From Paenibacillus jilunlii (GTDB taxonomy: Bacteria; Bacillota; Bacilli; Paenibacillales; Paenibacillaceae): a DNA stretch of 64,000 nt. A program made the position numbers and the translations under genes. Positions 8,907-17,101 of this stretch are shown piece by piece (position 1 is the stretch's first letter; every line of letters begins with the position of its first letter). A model generated the notes under the pieces. The model did no database searches and was not told the origin of the DNA. It was given only the letters and a program-made list of their open reading frames with translations. Location of the stretch: positions 1-64,000 of the forward strand of contig NZ_FNGM01000023.1 in the NCBI RefSeq assembly GCF_900102965.1, read 5' to 3'.

Positions 8907-10202
8907 CTATAACAAAAATCCGTAAATGACCGTCGCCGCAACCGCCATCGTCCCGCCAACTATCGCTTCATAGGGAATCAGCCCCATCCGCTGCTTAATC
9001 GACATTTTCATGCTGTCCGCTGTGACATGGAAGTAATTGCCCTGCGGCAGGGAGTCGATGACCGTTGCTCCGGTATGCACCATGACCGCTGCAGCCAGCG
9101 GCGCCGTGCCCATATTCAAAATCGCTTGTCCGAACGAACCCGTCGCCAGGATAACCCCCGTCGAGGTAGAGCCGGTGGCGGCCGCCATCAGAATACCGGA
9201 GATCGGTGCCAGGAACGTTCCCGAAATCCCAGACGCCTGGATCAGGCTGACGATCTGCACAGACAAATCGGAAGCGGCAATGAGTCCGGCAATCCCTCCG
9301 GCACCTATCAGAATCAGCACCGTTGCTGTCATTTTATTGAGGCCGGATGAGGTATAGGCCAGAATTTTGTTTCCCTGGCCCATGGCCAGGAGGCCAATAA
9401 TCCCGGCAACCGGCAGAATGTACAAGGCATCAACTTTAATGCGGGAAAGAGCATCGATGCCCGTGATCGAACCGATCGGATTGACCATCAGCAGAATGAC
9501 CGCAACAAGCGGTGCCACGATAGCCTTGCCGAGCGGCGGATATTTGGAGGTGTCAATCTCGTTGTACACTGCTTCCCCGTCCAGCACCCTCACACCTTTA
9601 TTTTTCAGAAGAGAAGCTACGATAACGGTTACAATTAAGCCGCAAACTGCCGGAATGAAGCCGGCCAGCATCACATGGCTCAGATCCAGGTCGAACCCCC
9701 GCGCAGCGGCAATCGTATTCGGATTGGGGGAGATGATGTTCCCTGCTTTTCCGCCGCCGGAGAGTGCGAGCAGCAGCGCCGTTTTGGAGATGCCCATTTT
9801 ATTGCCTACAGATAAAGCAATCGGTGCCACTATCAGTACGGCTACGGGTATAAATACCCCCACCGCTGTAATTATCATCGTAGCCAGAGCCAGCGCCAAA
9901 ATGGCCTTGCTCCCGCCGAACTTTTTCACAATGGCCTGGGCAATTGTTTCGGCCGCTCCCGATTCCATCATCACCCCTGCCAATACACCGGCGGCAAGCA
10001 CGCGCAGAACCGTACCCATGACACTTTGCGTACCGCTTACAAGTACACTGACCGTCTGCTCCAGATTGGCCCCGCCAATCAGCGCACCTGCGATAGCCCC
10101 CAGAAACAAGGAGTACACCGGATTCAGCTTTCTCAGGATCAGAATAATCGCGAGCGCCAGTCCTGCCAGTGCCCCATACCAGCCTATTGTTAATCCTTCC
10201 AT
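8907..10202 (-). CDS. GntP-family permease (probable glycerate/gluconate transporter)
   Basis: A 431-residue integral membrane protein with about 12-14 hydrophobic segments and GntP-family features (GGKAGNIISPNPNTIAAARG; ATGSTSTGVILATGSF). GntP proteins import gluconate and related sugar acids with protons. Its operon with glycerate kinase and the nearby CdaR regulator point to glycerate as substrate (inference). The start at 10202 gives the normal N-terminus MEGLTIGWYG and follows an AGGGGG ribosome binding site; the longer frame adds 19 unlikely residues. Confidence 0.9.
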   Translation of the reverse strand: MEGLTIGWYGALAGLALAIILILRKLNPVYSLFLGAIAGALIGGANLEQTVSVLVSGTQSVMGTVLRVLAAGVLAGVMMESGAAETIAQAIVKKFGGSKAILALALATMIITAVGVFIPVAVLIVAPIALSVGNKMGISKTALLLALSGGGKAGNIISPNPNTIAAARGFDLDLSHVMLAGFIPAVCGLIVTVIVASLLKNKGVRVLDGEAVYNEIDTSKYPPLGKAIVAPLVAVILLMVNPIGSITGIDALSRIKVDALYILPVAGIIGLLAMGQGNKILAYTSSGLNKMTATVLILIGAGGIAGLIAASDLSVQIVSLIQASGISGTFLAPISGILMAAATGSTSTGVILATGSFGQAILNMGTAPLAAAVMVHTGATVIDSLPQGNYFHVTADSMKMSIKQRMGLIPYEAIVGGTMAVAATVIYGFLL

Positions 10203-10324
10203 TGTACAGCCCCCTATAACTCTTGTTGAACACGCTTTCAGTATAAAGGCTGTCCTCATTAAATAATATTGATGTTCGGACGAAATGTATTGTGCAGTTG
10301 ACCAAAGGAAAACCTCCCGATCGT

Positions 10325-10495
10325 TCAGCCACTGGCCGAGATTAACGGGAGGTTGTCTTCTGTAGTGAGGGCATCATACGCTAAAGCGGGACCGCTTGCC
10401 GTCACCGCCTGATAAAATCCACCCAGCGCTGCCATGTCCTCCTGCCTAAAATTCCGAATCACGGTTTCATTCAATAGCTTGCCCGCCTGTCTCAT
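10325..10495 (-). pseudogene. Short fragment resembling the N-terminus of a GNAT acetyltransferase
   Basis: A 56-codon open frame whose residues 13-34 (VIRNFRQEDMAALGGFYQAV) have the look of a GNAT N-terminal strand and helix, after which the match is lost and a stop follows. No ribosome binding site is clear. An inverted repeat AACCTCCCG / CGGGAGGTT (10311-10354) overlaps its end. It is probably a decayed gene; chance similarity cannot be excluded. Confidence 0.3.
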
Positions 10496-10561
10496 ATTTT
10501 TTCCAAATCATAGCCGTTTATAATTTCAGTTAGCGCCGCCTGGCGAACCCTTTACGAATCC

Positions 10562-10756
10562 TTCGGCCATTCCAAGTGGAAAAAGGGTAACTAACTTGCT
10601 CATACACCCCATTCTCCGCAAGTGAAGTGGAAAAAGGATAACTAATTAAGCTCATTCCGCTCCTATTTAGGTAAAATGGTCCAATTAAGTTACATTTTTT
10701 CACTTAAACCTTACATTTGCTGATTTTGGGGAGAAATAAGCTCCCTTTTTCCAACT
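10562..10756. repeat. Dispersed 195-bp palindrome-rich element, copy A
   Basis: Begins TTCGGCCATTCCAAGTGG and ends CTCCCTTTTTCCAACT. The left half carries two direct GTGGAAAAAGG-TAACTAA units. The right half carries the inverted counterparts (TTTTTTCACTT and CCCTTTTTCCAACT), so the whole can fold on itself. A second copy of the same length is at 43026-43220. There is no coding capacity. The remaining spacer up to 10943 shows only a small ACCCTTTTGGGT palindrome near 10849. Confidence 0.7.
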
Positions 10757-10943
10757 AGCATTGCTCAGCTAATTCTTCGAAAGGCGCTATTTGTAAAATG
10801 AGCTCAAAAAGGGCTCAAGAAGGCTGCCAACTTCGACTGGATTTTCTACCCTTTTGGGTAAATCTGCTGAACTCACTTCTACTTAACCCAACTTTATGTA
10901 CATCTTGTCCATAAGTAAGGGAAATCATAATTGCCTAACTAAC

Positions 10944-10977
10944 AAAAAAACACCTGCCTCAGAAGACGAAGCAGGTG
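10944..10977 (-). terminator. Rho-independent terminator of tex
   Basis: CACCTGC / GCAGGTG stem followed on the minus strand by seven T, 15 bases beyond the tex stop codon. Confidence 0.8.
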
Positions 10978-10991
10978 GCTTACGGTATGGT

Positions 10992-13220
10992 TTATTTCGC
11001 GCCTCCATCATTGCCGCGCGGCGGACGCATGGTCAGGCTGACCCGGCCTTTTTTGAGGTCGACGCCCATCACCCATACGGTGACATTGTCCCCAACGGAG
11101 ACAACGTCCATCGGATGCTTCACGTAGCTGCCGCTAAGCTGGGAAATATGCACCAGCCCGTCGTTCTTGATGCCGATATCGACGAAGGCGCCGAAATCGA
11201 TCACGTTGCGCACGGTTCCCTGCATTTCCATGCCGGGAACCAGGTCTTCGATCTTCAGCACATCCGTGCGGAAGATCGGCTGCGGCAGCTCCTCGCGCGG
11301 ATCGCGGCCCGGACGCTGCAGGCTCTCCAGGATGTCGCGCAGTGTAGGCACGCCGACATCAAGCTTCACCGCCAGCTCGGCGGCATCCTGCGCCTGAAGC
11401 TGTTCGGCTACTTCCTTGCTGCCGAGCGAGGCCACATCCAGCCCCAGCTCGCGGAACAGCCGGTCCACCACCGGATAGGATTCCGGGTGGATGGGTGTAC
11501 GGTCCAGCGTGTTGTCGCCGCCGGGAATACGCAGGAAGCCGATGCACTGCTCGTAGGATTTGGCGCCGAGGCGCGGCACCTTCTGCAGCTGCTTCCGGGT
11601 CGTGAACTTGCCGTTCTCCTCACGGAACTTCACTATATTCTTGGCGATGGTCGCATTGACTCCCGCGACATAAGACAGCAGGGAAGCGGATGCGGTATTC
11701 ACATCGACACCGACGTGGTTGACCGCCGACTCCACGACGCCTTTCAGACTCTCCTCCAGATGCTTCTGGGAGACGTCATGCTGGTACTGCCCGACACCGA
11801 TCGCCTTCGGGTCGATCTTGACCAGCTCCGCGAGCGGGTCCTGCACGCGGCGGGCGATGGAGGCGGCGCTGCGCTCCGCCACATCGAGGTCCGGGAACTC
11901 CTCCTGCGCCAGCTTGGAGGCGGAATACACACTGGCTCCGGCCTCATTGACAATGAGGTACGCCAGCCCCGGATCGCCGATCTCTGCGATCACCTCGGCG
12001 GTGAACTGCTCCGTCTCCCGCGAGCCGGTGCCGTTGCCGATCACAATGAGCTGGATGCCATATTTGGCAATCAGCTCTTTGAACTTCGCCGCCGCTTCCC
12101 GCTTCTTGTTGTTCGGCGGCGTCGGATAGGTGACCGCCACCTCCAGCAGCTTGCCGGTGTCGTCCACCACGGCCAGCTTGCAGCCGGTGCGGTAGGCCGG
12201 GTCGACACCAAGCACGTTTCGCCCCTTCACCGGCGGCTGCAGCAGCAGGCTGCGCAGATTTCCGGAGAAGATGGAAATCGCTTGCGTTTCCCCCTTTTCC
12301 GTCATCTCCCCGCGCACCTCGCGCTCCACGGAAGGTGCGATCAGCCGTTTGTAGGCATCTTCGGTCACTGCTTCCAGCAGTTCTTTGACCGGAGATGGCC
12401 CCTTCACCAGCTTCCGCAGGATAAAGGCATGAATCTTGTCGGCCGTCACTTCTATGCCGACCTTCAGCACATTTTCCCGTTCGCCGCGGTTGATGGCGAG
12501 AATGCGGTGCGGCGGCATTTTATGTACCGGTTCACGGTAATTGTAATAGTTCTCGTAGACACTCTCCTGCTCCGTATCCTTGGCCTCCGAGACCAGTATG
12601 CCTTGACTCGCTGTATACTGGCGGACCCAGGAGCGGATGGCGGGATCGTCGGCAATGTTCTCCGCGATAATGTCCATCGCGCCTTGAAGAGCCAGCTCTG
12701 CGCTTTCCACACCTTTTTCCGCATCTATATATTTCGCGGCTTCCTCAAGCGGCTGACCTTGGCGGCGCTGCTCCATCACCCAGTCTGCCAGCGGCTCCAG
12801 CCCTTTTTCCTTGGCGACACTGGCGCGCGTCTTGCGCTTCTGGCGGAACGGACGGTACAAATCCTCCACTTCCTGCAGCTTCACAGCCTTCAGAATCTGC
12901 TCTTGCAGCTCCTTTGTCAGCTTGCCCTGCTCTTCAATGCTGCGGAGCACATCCTTTTTACGGTCCCCGAGATTGCGCAAATAGCTCAGCCGCTCTTCAA
13001 TATCACGCAGTACGTTCTCGTCCAGCTCACCGGTCATTTCCTTGCGGTACCGGGCGATAAAAGGAATCGTATTCCCCTCATCCAACAGCCCTACCGTAGT
13101 CCGTACCTGCTTCACACTGATGCCAAGCTCCTTGGCAATCGCCTGCGTGATCGTTTCCTGCTCCTGGCGGGCCAGCGCCTCTTCAGCCGCCGGACCCGCC
13201 TGATTCGTATCCACCGTCAA
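10992..13220 (-). CDS. tex: Tex family S1 RNA-binding protein
   Basis: A 742-residue Tex/YdcI protein, full length for the family. It has the Tex N-terminal helical region (about 20-215), a YqgF/RNase H-like domain (VLGVDPAYRTGCKLAVVD near 335), helix-hairpin-helix motifs (about 490-560), and an S1 domain at the end (GTVRNVIDFGAFVDIGIKNDG). Tex binds nucleic acid in the cytoplasm and is linked to transcription accuracy and stress tolerance. The start is a TTG at 13220 with AGAGGGA five bases upstream; a GTG two codons later is an alternative. It is transcribed alone. Confidence 0.95.
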   Translation of the reverse strand: MTVDTNQAGPAAEEALARQEQETITQAIAKELGISVKQVRTTVGLLDEGNTIPFIARYRKEMTGELDENVLRDIEERLSYLRNLGDRKKDVLRSIEEQGKLTKELQEQILKAVKLQEVEDLYRPFRQKRKTRASVAKEKGLEPLADWVMEQRRQGQPLEEAAKYIDAEKGVESAELALQGAMDIIAENIADDPAIRSWVRQYTASQGILVSEAKDTEQESVYENYYNYREPVHKMPPHRILAINRGERENVLKVGIEVTADKIHAFILRKLVKGPSPVKELLEAVTEDAYKRLIAPSVEREVRGEMTEKGETQAISIFSGNLRSLLLQPPVKGRNVLGVDPAYRTGCKLAVVDDTGKLLEVAVTYPTPPNNKKREAAAKFKELIAKYGIQLIVIGNGTGSRETEQFTAEVIAEIGDPGLAYLIVNEAGASVYSASKLAQEEFPDLDVAERSAASIARRVQDPLAELVKIDPKAIGVGQYQHDVSQKHLEESLKGVVESAVNHVGVDVNTASASLLSYVAGVNATIAKNIVKFREENGKFTTRKQLQKVPRLGAKSYEQCIGFLRIPGGDNTLDRTPIHPESYPVVDRLFRELGLDVASLGSKEVAEQLQAQDAAELAVKLDVGVPTLRDILESLQRPGRDPREELPQPIFRTDVLKIEDLVPGMEMQGTVRNVIDFGAFVDIGIKNDGLVHISQLSGSYVKHPMDVVSVGDNVTVWVMGVDLKKGRVSLTMRPPRGNDGGAK

Positions 13221-13310
13221 TGAAATCCCTCTTTCCGTACACGGTCTGTGTTCATATAGTCTACCTAAAATAGTATCACAGATTAGCCCCGTGCCAAAAC
13301 CCTGAGAAAA

Positions 13311-14537
13311 TTAATCACCATGAATCGCTTGCTGATCCGGGCGGCCCATCCGCTTTCTTGAACCGAGCGACAGCAAAAAGCAGAGCATGAGCACAAGCGC
13401 AGCCACAGCATACGGAAAGTTGATATCCAGGTCAAAGAGGACTCCGGCAACAATCGGTCCGGCAATATTCCCTAGACTTGTATACGCGGAATTCATGCCC
13501 ATTACGAAGCCCTGCTGCGACTCCGTCGCCATTTTGGAGAGCTGCGTGCCAACAGCGGGCCGCAAAATATCCATCGCAAGAAACACAATGAAGGTTACAG
13601 TAACAATGGCCCAATAGCCATGCACAAATAAAGTCAGAAAGATGGATAGGCCTGAAACAAGCAGTGAAGCCGAAATAACCTTATTTTCCCCACAACGATT
13701 CAGAATCCAGCTGAACGCCGTAACCTGAATCACCGCCCCCGAAATCGAACCAAAAGTTATCACAAAGGCGATATCTTTGGGGGTGAAGCCAAACTTATGA
13801 TCCACAAACAATCCGAATACCGTTTCATAATTGGCAAGTCCAAAGGACAGCACAAAGACGATCAGCAATCCGAAGAAATAAGGCTCCCGGTAGGAGCGTA
13901 CCAGTTGAGTAATAAGGCTGTCCTTACTGTCTTTATTTTCCTGTATAGACTTGGCTGCGCCCAGCTCTGCGCTCGAACGTGACTCCGGCAGTACGGCAAA
14001 AGTCACCACGGCCACGAATGCCGCTGCTCCTGCAGCTGCAAAAAAAGGCACACGAATGCCAAGCTCCGCCAGATAGCCGCCGAGACCCGGTCCGATGATA
14101 AAACCGGTGGTAATCGCTGCATTGATCAGCCCCATGCCTTTGGCCCGTTCCTCCATAGAGGTCGTATCCGCCACATAGGCCATGACCGCGGGCATAATCA
14201 TTGCCGCTCCGGCGCCTCCCAGCATTCGCGACGCAAACAGCAGCCAGCTTGACTCGGCAAGACCAAACAGCAGCTCAGACAGCGCAAATACAACCAAACC
14301 GCCGACAATGATTTTTTTGCGGCCCACCCGGTCGGACACCCCGCCTGCAAAAGGGGACAGGATCAGTTGGGTCAGCGAAAAGGCTGCCACCAGCAGCCCG
14401 ACAATGCTGCCTCCGATCCCCAGCTCATTCATATAAGTGGGCATAATCGGGACAACGAGTCCGATCCCTGTAAACGCCAGAAATATATTCAGCATCAGGA
14501 GCAGCATCGCTCCCCGGTTCCTAAGTAATAATGTCAT
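13311..14537 (-). CDS. NorA/Bmr-like MFS multidrug efflux transporter
   Basis: A 408-residue, 12-segment major facilitator protein. It has motif A (GGVSDRVGRKKI) in the loop after helix 2 and the drug-proton antiporter motif C (GFIIGPGLGGYLAE) in helix 5. The overall pattern (NIFLAFTGIGLVVPIMP; ANYETVFGLFVDHKFGF) matches the NorA/Bmr branch, which expels quinolones, dyes and similar cations. The ATG at 14537 is preferred over one ten codons upstream because GGAGGT lies six bases before it. The 18-bp operator at 14615-14632 is shared with the TetR gene at 15533-16141, its likely repressor. Confidence 0.92.
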   Translation of the reverse strand: MTLLLRNRGAMLLLMLNIFLAFTGIGLVVPIMPTYMNELGIGGSIVGLLVAAFSLTQLILSPFAGGVSDRVGRKKIIVGGLVVFALSELLFGLAESSWLLFASRMLGGAGAAMIMPAVMAYVADTTSMEERAKGMGLINAAITTGFIIGPGLGGYLAELGIRVPFFAAAGAAAFVAVVTFAVLPESRSSAELGAAKSIQENKDSKDSLITQLVRSYREPYFFGLLIVFVLSFGLANYETVFGLFVDHKFGFTPKDIAFVITFGSISGAVIQVTAFSWILNRCGENKVISASLLVSGLSIFLTLFVHGYWAIVTVTFIVFLAMDILRPAVGTQLSKMATESQQGFVMGMNSAYTSLGNIAGPIVAGVLFDLDINFPYAVAALVLMLCFLLSLGSRKRMGRPDQQAIHGD

Positions 14538-14614
14538 TTGAGTAACCTCCGTATTTCCAGAACCCAATCTTCATATCCTTGGTGTTCCCTTAAGTAAGAA
14601 ATTAAAAAACAATA

Positions 14615-14632
14615 AGACCGACCATCCGGTCT
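14615..14632. promoter_or_regulatory. TetR-type operator upstream of the efflux gene
   Basis: Palindrome AGACCGACCATCCGGTCT, about 80 bases upstream of the pump start. The same sequence with one change is found upstream of the tetR gene at 16150-16167. Confidence 0.8.
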
Positions 14633-14692
14633 ATTTATATGCAAAAGAAAATTACCCGGCTGACGATAGCACACACGAAAATATTGCGCCCT

Positions 14693-15385
14693 CACACCGA
14701 ATTCAAAGGTACTTTTACCTCTTATTCCGTGCTGTTACCCACTTTTGGAGAATTCAAAGGTACTTTTACCTCTCATTCCGTGCTGTAACCCACTTTTGGA
14801 GAATTCAAAGGTACTTTTACCTCTCATTCCGCACTGTAACCCACTTTTGGAGAAATCAAAGGTACTTTTACCTCTCATTCCACGCTGCACCCCACTTTTG
14901 GAGAAATCAAAGGTACTTTTACCTCTCATTCCGTGCTGTAACCCACTTTGGAGAATTCAAGGGTACTTTTACCTCTCATTCCGTGCTGCAACCCACTTTT
15001 GGAGAAATCGAAGGTACTTTTACCTCTCATTCCGCACTGTAACCCACTTTTGGAGAAATCAAAGGTACTTTTACCCCTCATTCCGTGCTGTTACCCACTT
15101 TTGGAGAATTCAAAGGTACTTTTACCTCTCATTCCGTGCTGTAACCCACTTTTGGAGAATTCAAAGGTACTTTTACCTCTCATTCCGCACTGAAACCCAC
15201 TTTTGGAGAAATCAAAGGTACTTTTACCTCTCATTCCGCGCTGAAACCCACTTTTGGAGAAATCAAAGGTACTTTTACCTCACATTCCACGCTGCACCCC
15301 ACTTTTGGAGAAATCAAAGGTACTTTTACCTCTCATCTCCCTATATCTCCCGCCCACACCGAATTCAAAGGTACTTTTACCTCTG
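14693..15385. repeat. Tandem array of a 51-bp unit, 14 copies of its core
   Basis: The core GGTACTTTTACC (a palindrome GGTA-CTTT-TACC) starts at 14708, 14759, 14810, 14861, 14912, 14962, 15013, 15064, 15115, 15166, 15217, 15268, 15319 and 15370. The spacing is 51 bp except one 50-bp step. Each unit also holds CCCACTTTTGGAGAA and CTCATTCCG. Both outer ends read CACACCGAATTCAAAGG. Because 51 is divisible by three, long open frames appear on both strands, but the 50-bp step breaks them and no start signals exist, so it is not treated as coding. It separates the efflux gene promoter from the tetR gene end. Confidence 0.95.
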
Positions 15386-15532
15386 CTCATTCCTACTCAG
15401 CATATAGCGGTGCACCGGAGGCCAAAGTTTTACCTTAATGATATTAAGAAAACTCCTGACAGAGTCCTGCTGACGATGTTGACGAATCCCTCAGTGGAGG
15501 CTTACATGAGCAGCGTTATTAACCGGGAGTCC

Positions 15533-16141
15533 CTACCGGGCACGTATCCCCTGCAGCAGCAGCCCTATCGCTTCCCGGTAATATTGCATGATATCCTCCG
15601 GCGCCTTCGCCGCAGCCATAATCTCGCTGACTCTGGCGACTCCCTCCAGCAAACCGCTCACAATGATAACGTAATTGTCCAGATTTCCCTTTATCAGATA
15701 TCCGGTATCCATTCCCTCTTGCAGCAGATTCCGGCAGGCTTCCGAGGCAGATTCGCAGAGCTGCGCCAGACGCTGATGAACCTCGTCGGAATGGGGGCGG
15801 GATCTGGCATACTCCTCCAGCGCCCGGATCAGGGGATTCTGGAAATCGTTCGCATAATGCTCGCCCAGCGCATAGAAACGCTCTTCCAGGCCACTGATGC
15901 TGCTGCTCTTCTCGGCCCACTGGGAAAGCCACTGCTCCGTATCGTCTTCGACCACGTACAGGAACAACTCATCCTTGCTGGGAAAATGGTGATACAGGCT
16001 GCCTTTGCTGACCTTTGCCGCTGAACAGACCTCATTCATCGTTACAGCTCCGTATCCTTTTTGAACAAACAGCTGTGCAGCCTTCTGCACAATCCGTTTC
16101 TTTGTCTCTTCTCCGTCAGAACGTCCTTTAATCCTGACCAC
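15533..16141 (-). CDS. TetR-family repressor of the adjacent efflux pump
   Basis: A 202-residue TetR regulator. The N-terminal helix-turn-helix (TMNEVCSAAKVSKGSLYHHF) lies about 34-53 and the ligand-binding helical domain follows. The identical palindrome in its own promoter and in the pump promoter points to autorepression and control of the NorA-like gene (inference). The start is unusual: the GTG at 16141 abuts the GGGG ribosome binding site with no spacing, whereas an ATT at 16132 would be ideally spaced. The true first codon is therefore uncertain by three residues. Confidence 0.9.
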   Translation of the reverse strand: MVRIKGRSDGEETKKRIVQKAAQLFVQKGYGAVTMNEVCSAAKVSKGSLYHHFPSKDELFLYVVEDDTEQWLSQWAEKSSSISGLEERFYALGEHYANDFQNPLIRALEEYARSRPHSDEVHQRLAQLCESASEACRNLLQEGMDTGYLIKGNLDNYVIIVSGLLEGVARVSEIMAAAKAPEDIMQYYREAIGLLLQGIRAR

Positions 16142-16149
16142 CCCCTTCT

Positions 16150-16167
16150 AAACCGACCATCCGGTCT
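16150..16167. promoter_or_regulatory. TetR-type operator upstream of tetR
   Basis: AAACCGACCATCCGGTCT, 17 of 18 bases identical to the operator at 14615-14632. It lies just upstream of the ribosome binding site, as expected for autoregulation. Confidence 0.8.
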
Positions 16168-16358
16168 AATTGTAACACAAAAACTTTCCAAAAGTGAATT
16201 TTTGTCATCATAGGCTGCATCCGGTCTTGTAACAAGTCGAAATGGGTACGCCGTCCTTAAGCAGACGGTATCCGTTTCAGCGAGAAAAACACGGAACATT
16301 TATTGCGAAGCATATTTATTCTTATATTTTATTGCCCGGGCATCCTCCATAATCAAAC

Positions 16359-16383
16359 AAAAGACCCGCAGTAACGGCGGGCC
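16359..16383 (-). terminator. Probable terminator
   Basis: GGCCCGCC / GCGGGTC-type stem followed on the minus strand by CTTTTGTTT, downstream of the zinc-ribbon gene. Confidence 0.55.
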
Positions 16384-16420
16384 AGTCCATTTGAAACTAT
16401 AGCAAAGCTCCTTTATCCCT

Positions 16421-16981
16421 TCACTCCCCGCCATATCCGATCCATTCGGCGGGGCTGACCACCTCTTGCAGGTTTTGTTTGCTTGCCCTGCTTAGCTTCA
16501 GGCCTTTGGAGGCGGAAATTAATGTGCCTGTTCTGCTGCTGTAGATTCTTCTGCAGGCCTGGCATTCTTTGATGACCATTTGGGAGTTTTCTTCATAATA
16601 ATAGAGGAGAGCCCCTTGACAGCTGCGGCAGCGTTCTTCTGACATTCTGTTAAATATGAGCAACTGGCGGATCTGGCAGCAGCAATGTATATAGAAGCTT
16701 TCCACATTCCTTTTGGCCTGCCACAGCTTCTTCAGCTGTCTGAAGCCCTGTTTGAACTCACAATACATAGCCTTACTGATCACGACTTCTTCCGGATACT
16801 CCAGCATAGCCCTGATCTCATCCGCGTACTTAAGATACAGCTTGCCCCCGTTCCCGCCCACTTCATGATAGGAGGCCCGCAGCTCGGCAAGAATCCGGTT
16901 GGCATCGACCGGCTCTTTATTGGATATAAGCGTACTCTCCAATCGATGCAAGAAATCATCTATTGAATGATAAATGCTCAT
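16421..16981 (-). CDS. Unknown protein with a C-terminal zinc ribbon
   Basis: A 186-residue cytoplasmic protein not recognised as a named family. The first 115 residues are probably helical. Residues about 117-145 hold two CxxC knuckles, CRSC and CQAC, separated by 20-odd residues, which is a zinc-ribbon pattern also seen in FlhC-like and other transcription-linked proteins. A CCC run precedes the ribbon. GAGGGA lies before the ATG. The gene is flanked by its own terminator and by the frlB terminator, so it is probably monocistronic. Nucleic-acid binding is a guess from the ribbon only. Confidence 0.75.
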   Translation of the reverse strand: MSIYHSIDDFLHRLESTLISNKEPVDANRILAELRASYHEVGGNGGKLYLKYADEIRAMLEYPEEVVISKAMYCEFKQGFRQLKKLWQAKRNVESFYIHCCCQIRQLLIFNRMSEERCRSCQGALLYYYEENSQMVIKECQACRRIYSSRTGTLISASKGLKLSRASKQNLQEVVSPAEWIGYGGE

Positions 16982-17047
16982 TTCAATCCCTCATCCATCT
17001 GCTAAATTCCGGACAACGAAACGGGAATCCAACCTAAAAGGAAAAGG

Positions 17048-17073
17048 AAACGGGAACATCGCCGCTCCCGTTT
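17048..17073 (-). terminator. Terminator of frlB
   Basis: AAACGGGA / TCCCGTTT stem followed by CCTTTTCCTTTT on the minus strand. Confidence 0.75.
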
Positions 17074-17101
17074 CACAAGAAATATTACCTATTGGAATAT
17101 C

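Noticed and set aside
10896-13223. A 775-codon plus-strand frame
   Set aside because: Antisense shadow of tex, which has all its domains, a ribosome binding site and a terminator.
14693-15385. CRISPR array
   Set aside because: The period is regular, but the whole 51-bp unit repeats with no unique spacers, and no cas gene is present.
14745-15407. Long plus-strand open frames of 17-residue repeats in the 51-bp array
   Set aside because: Frames are open on both strands because the unit is divisible by three; there is no ribosome binding site, one unit is a base shorter and shifts the frame, and composition is not protein-like.
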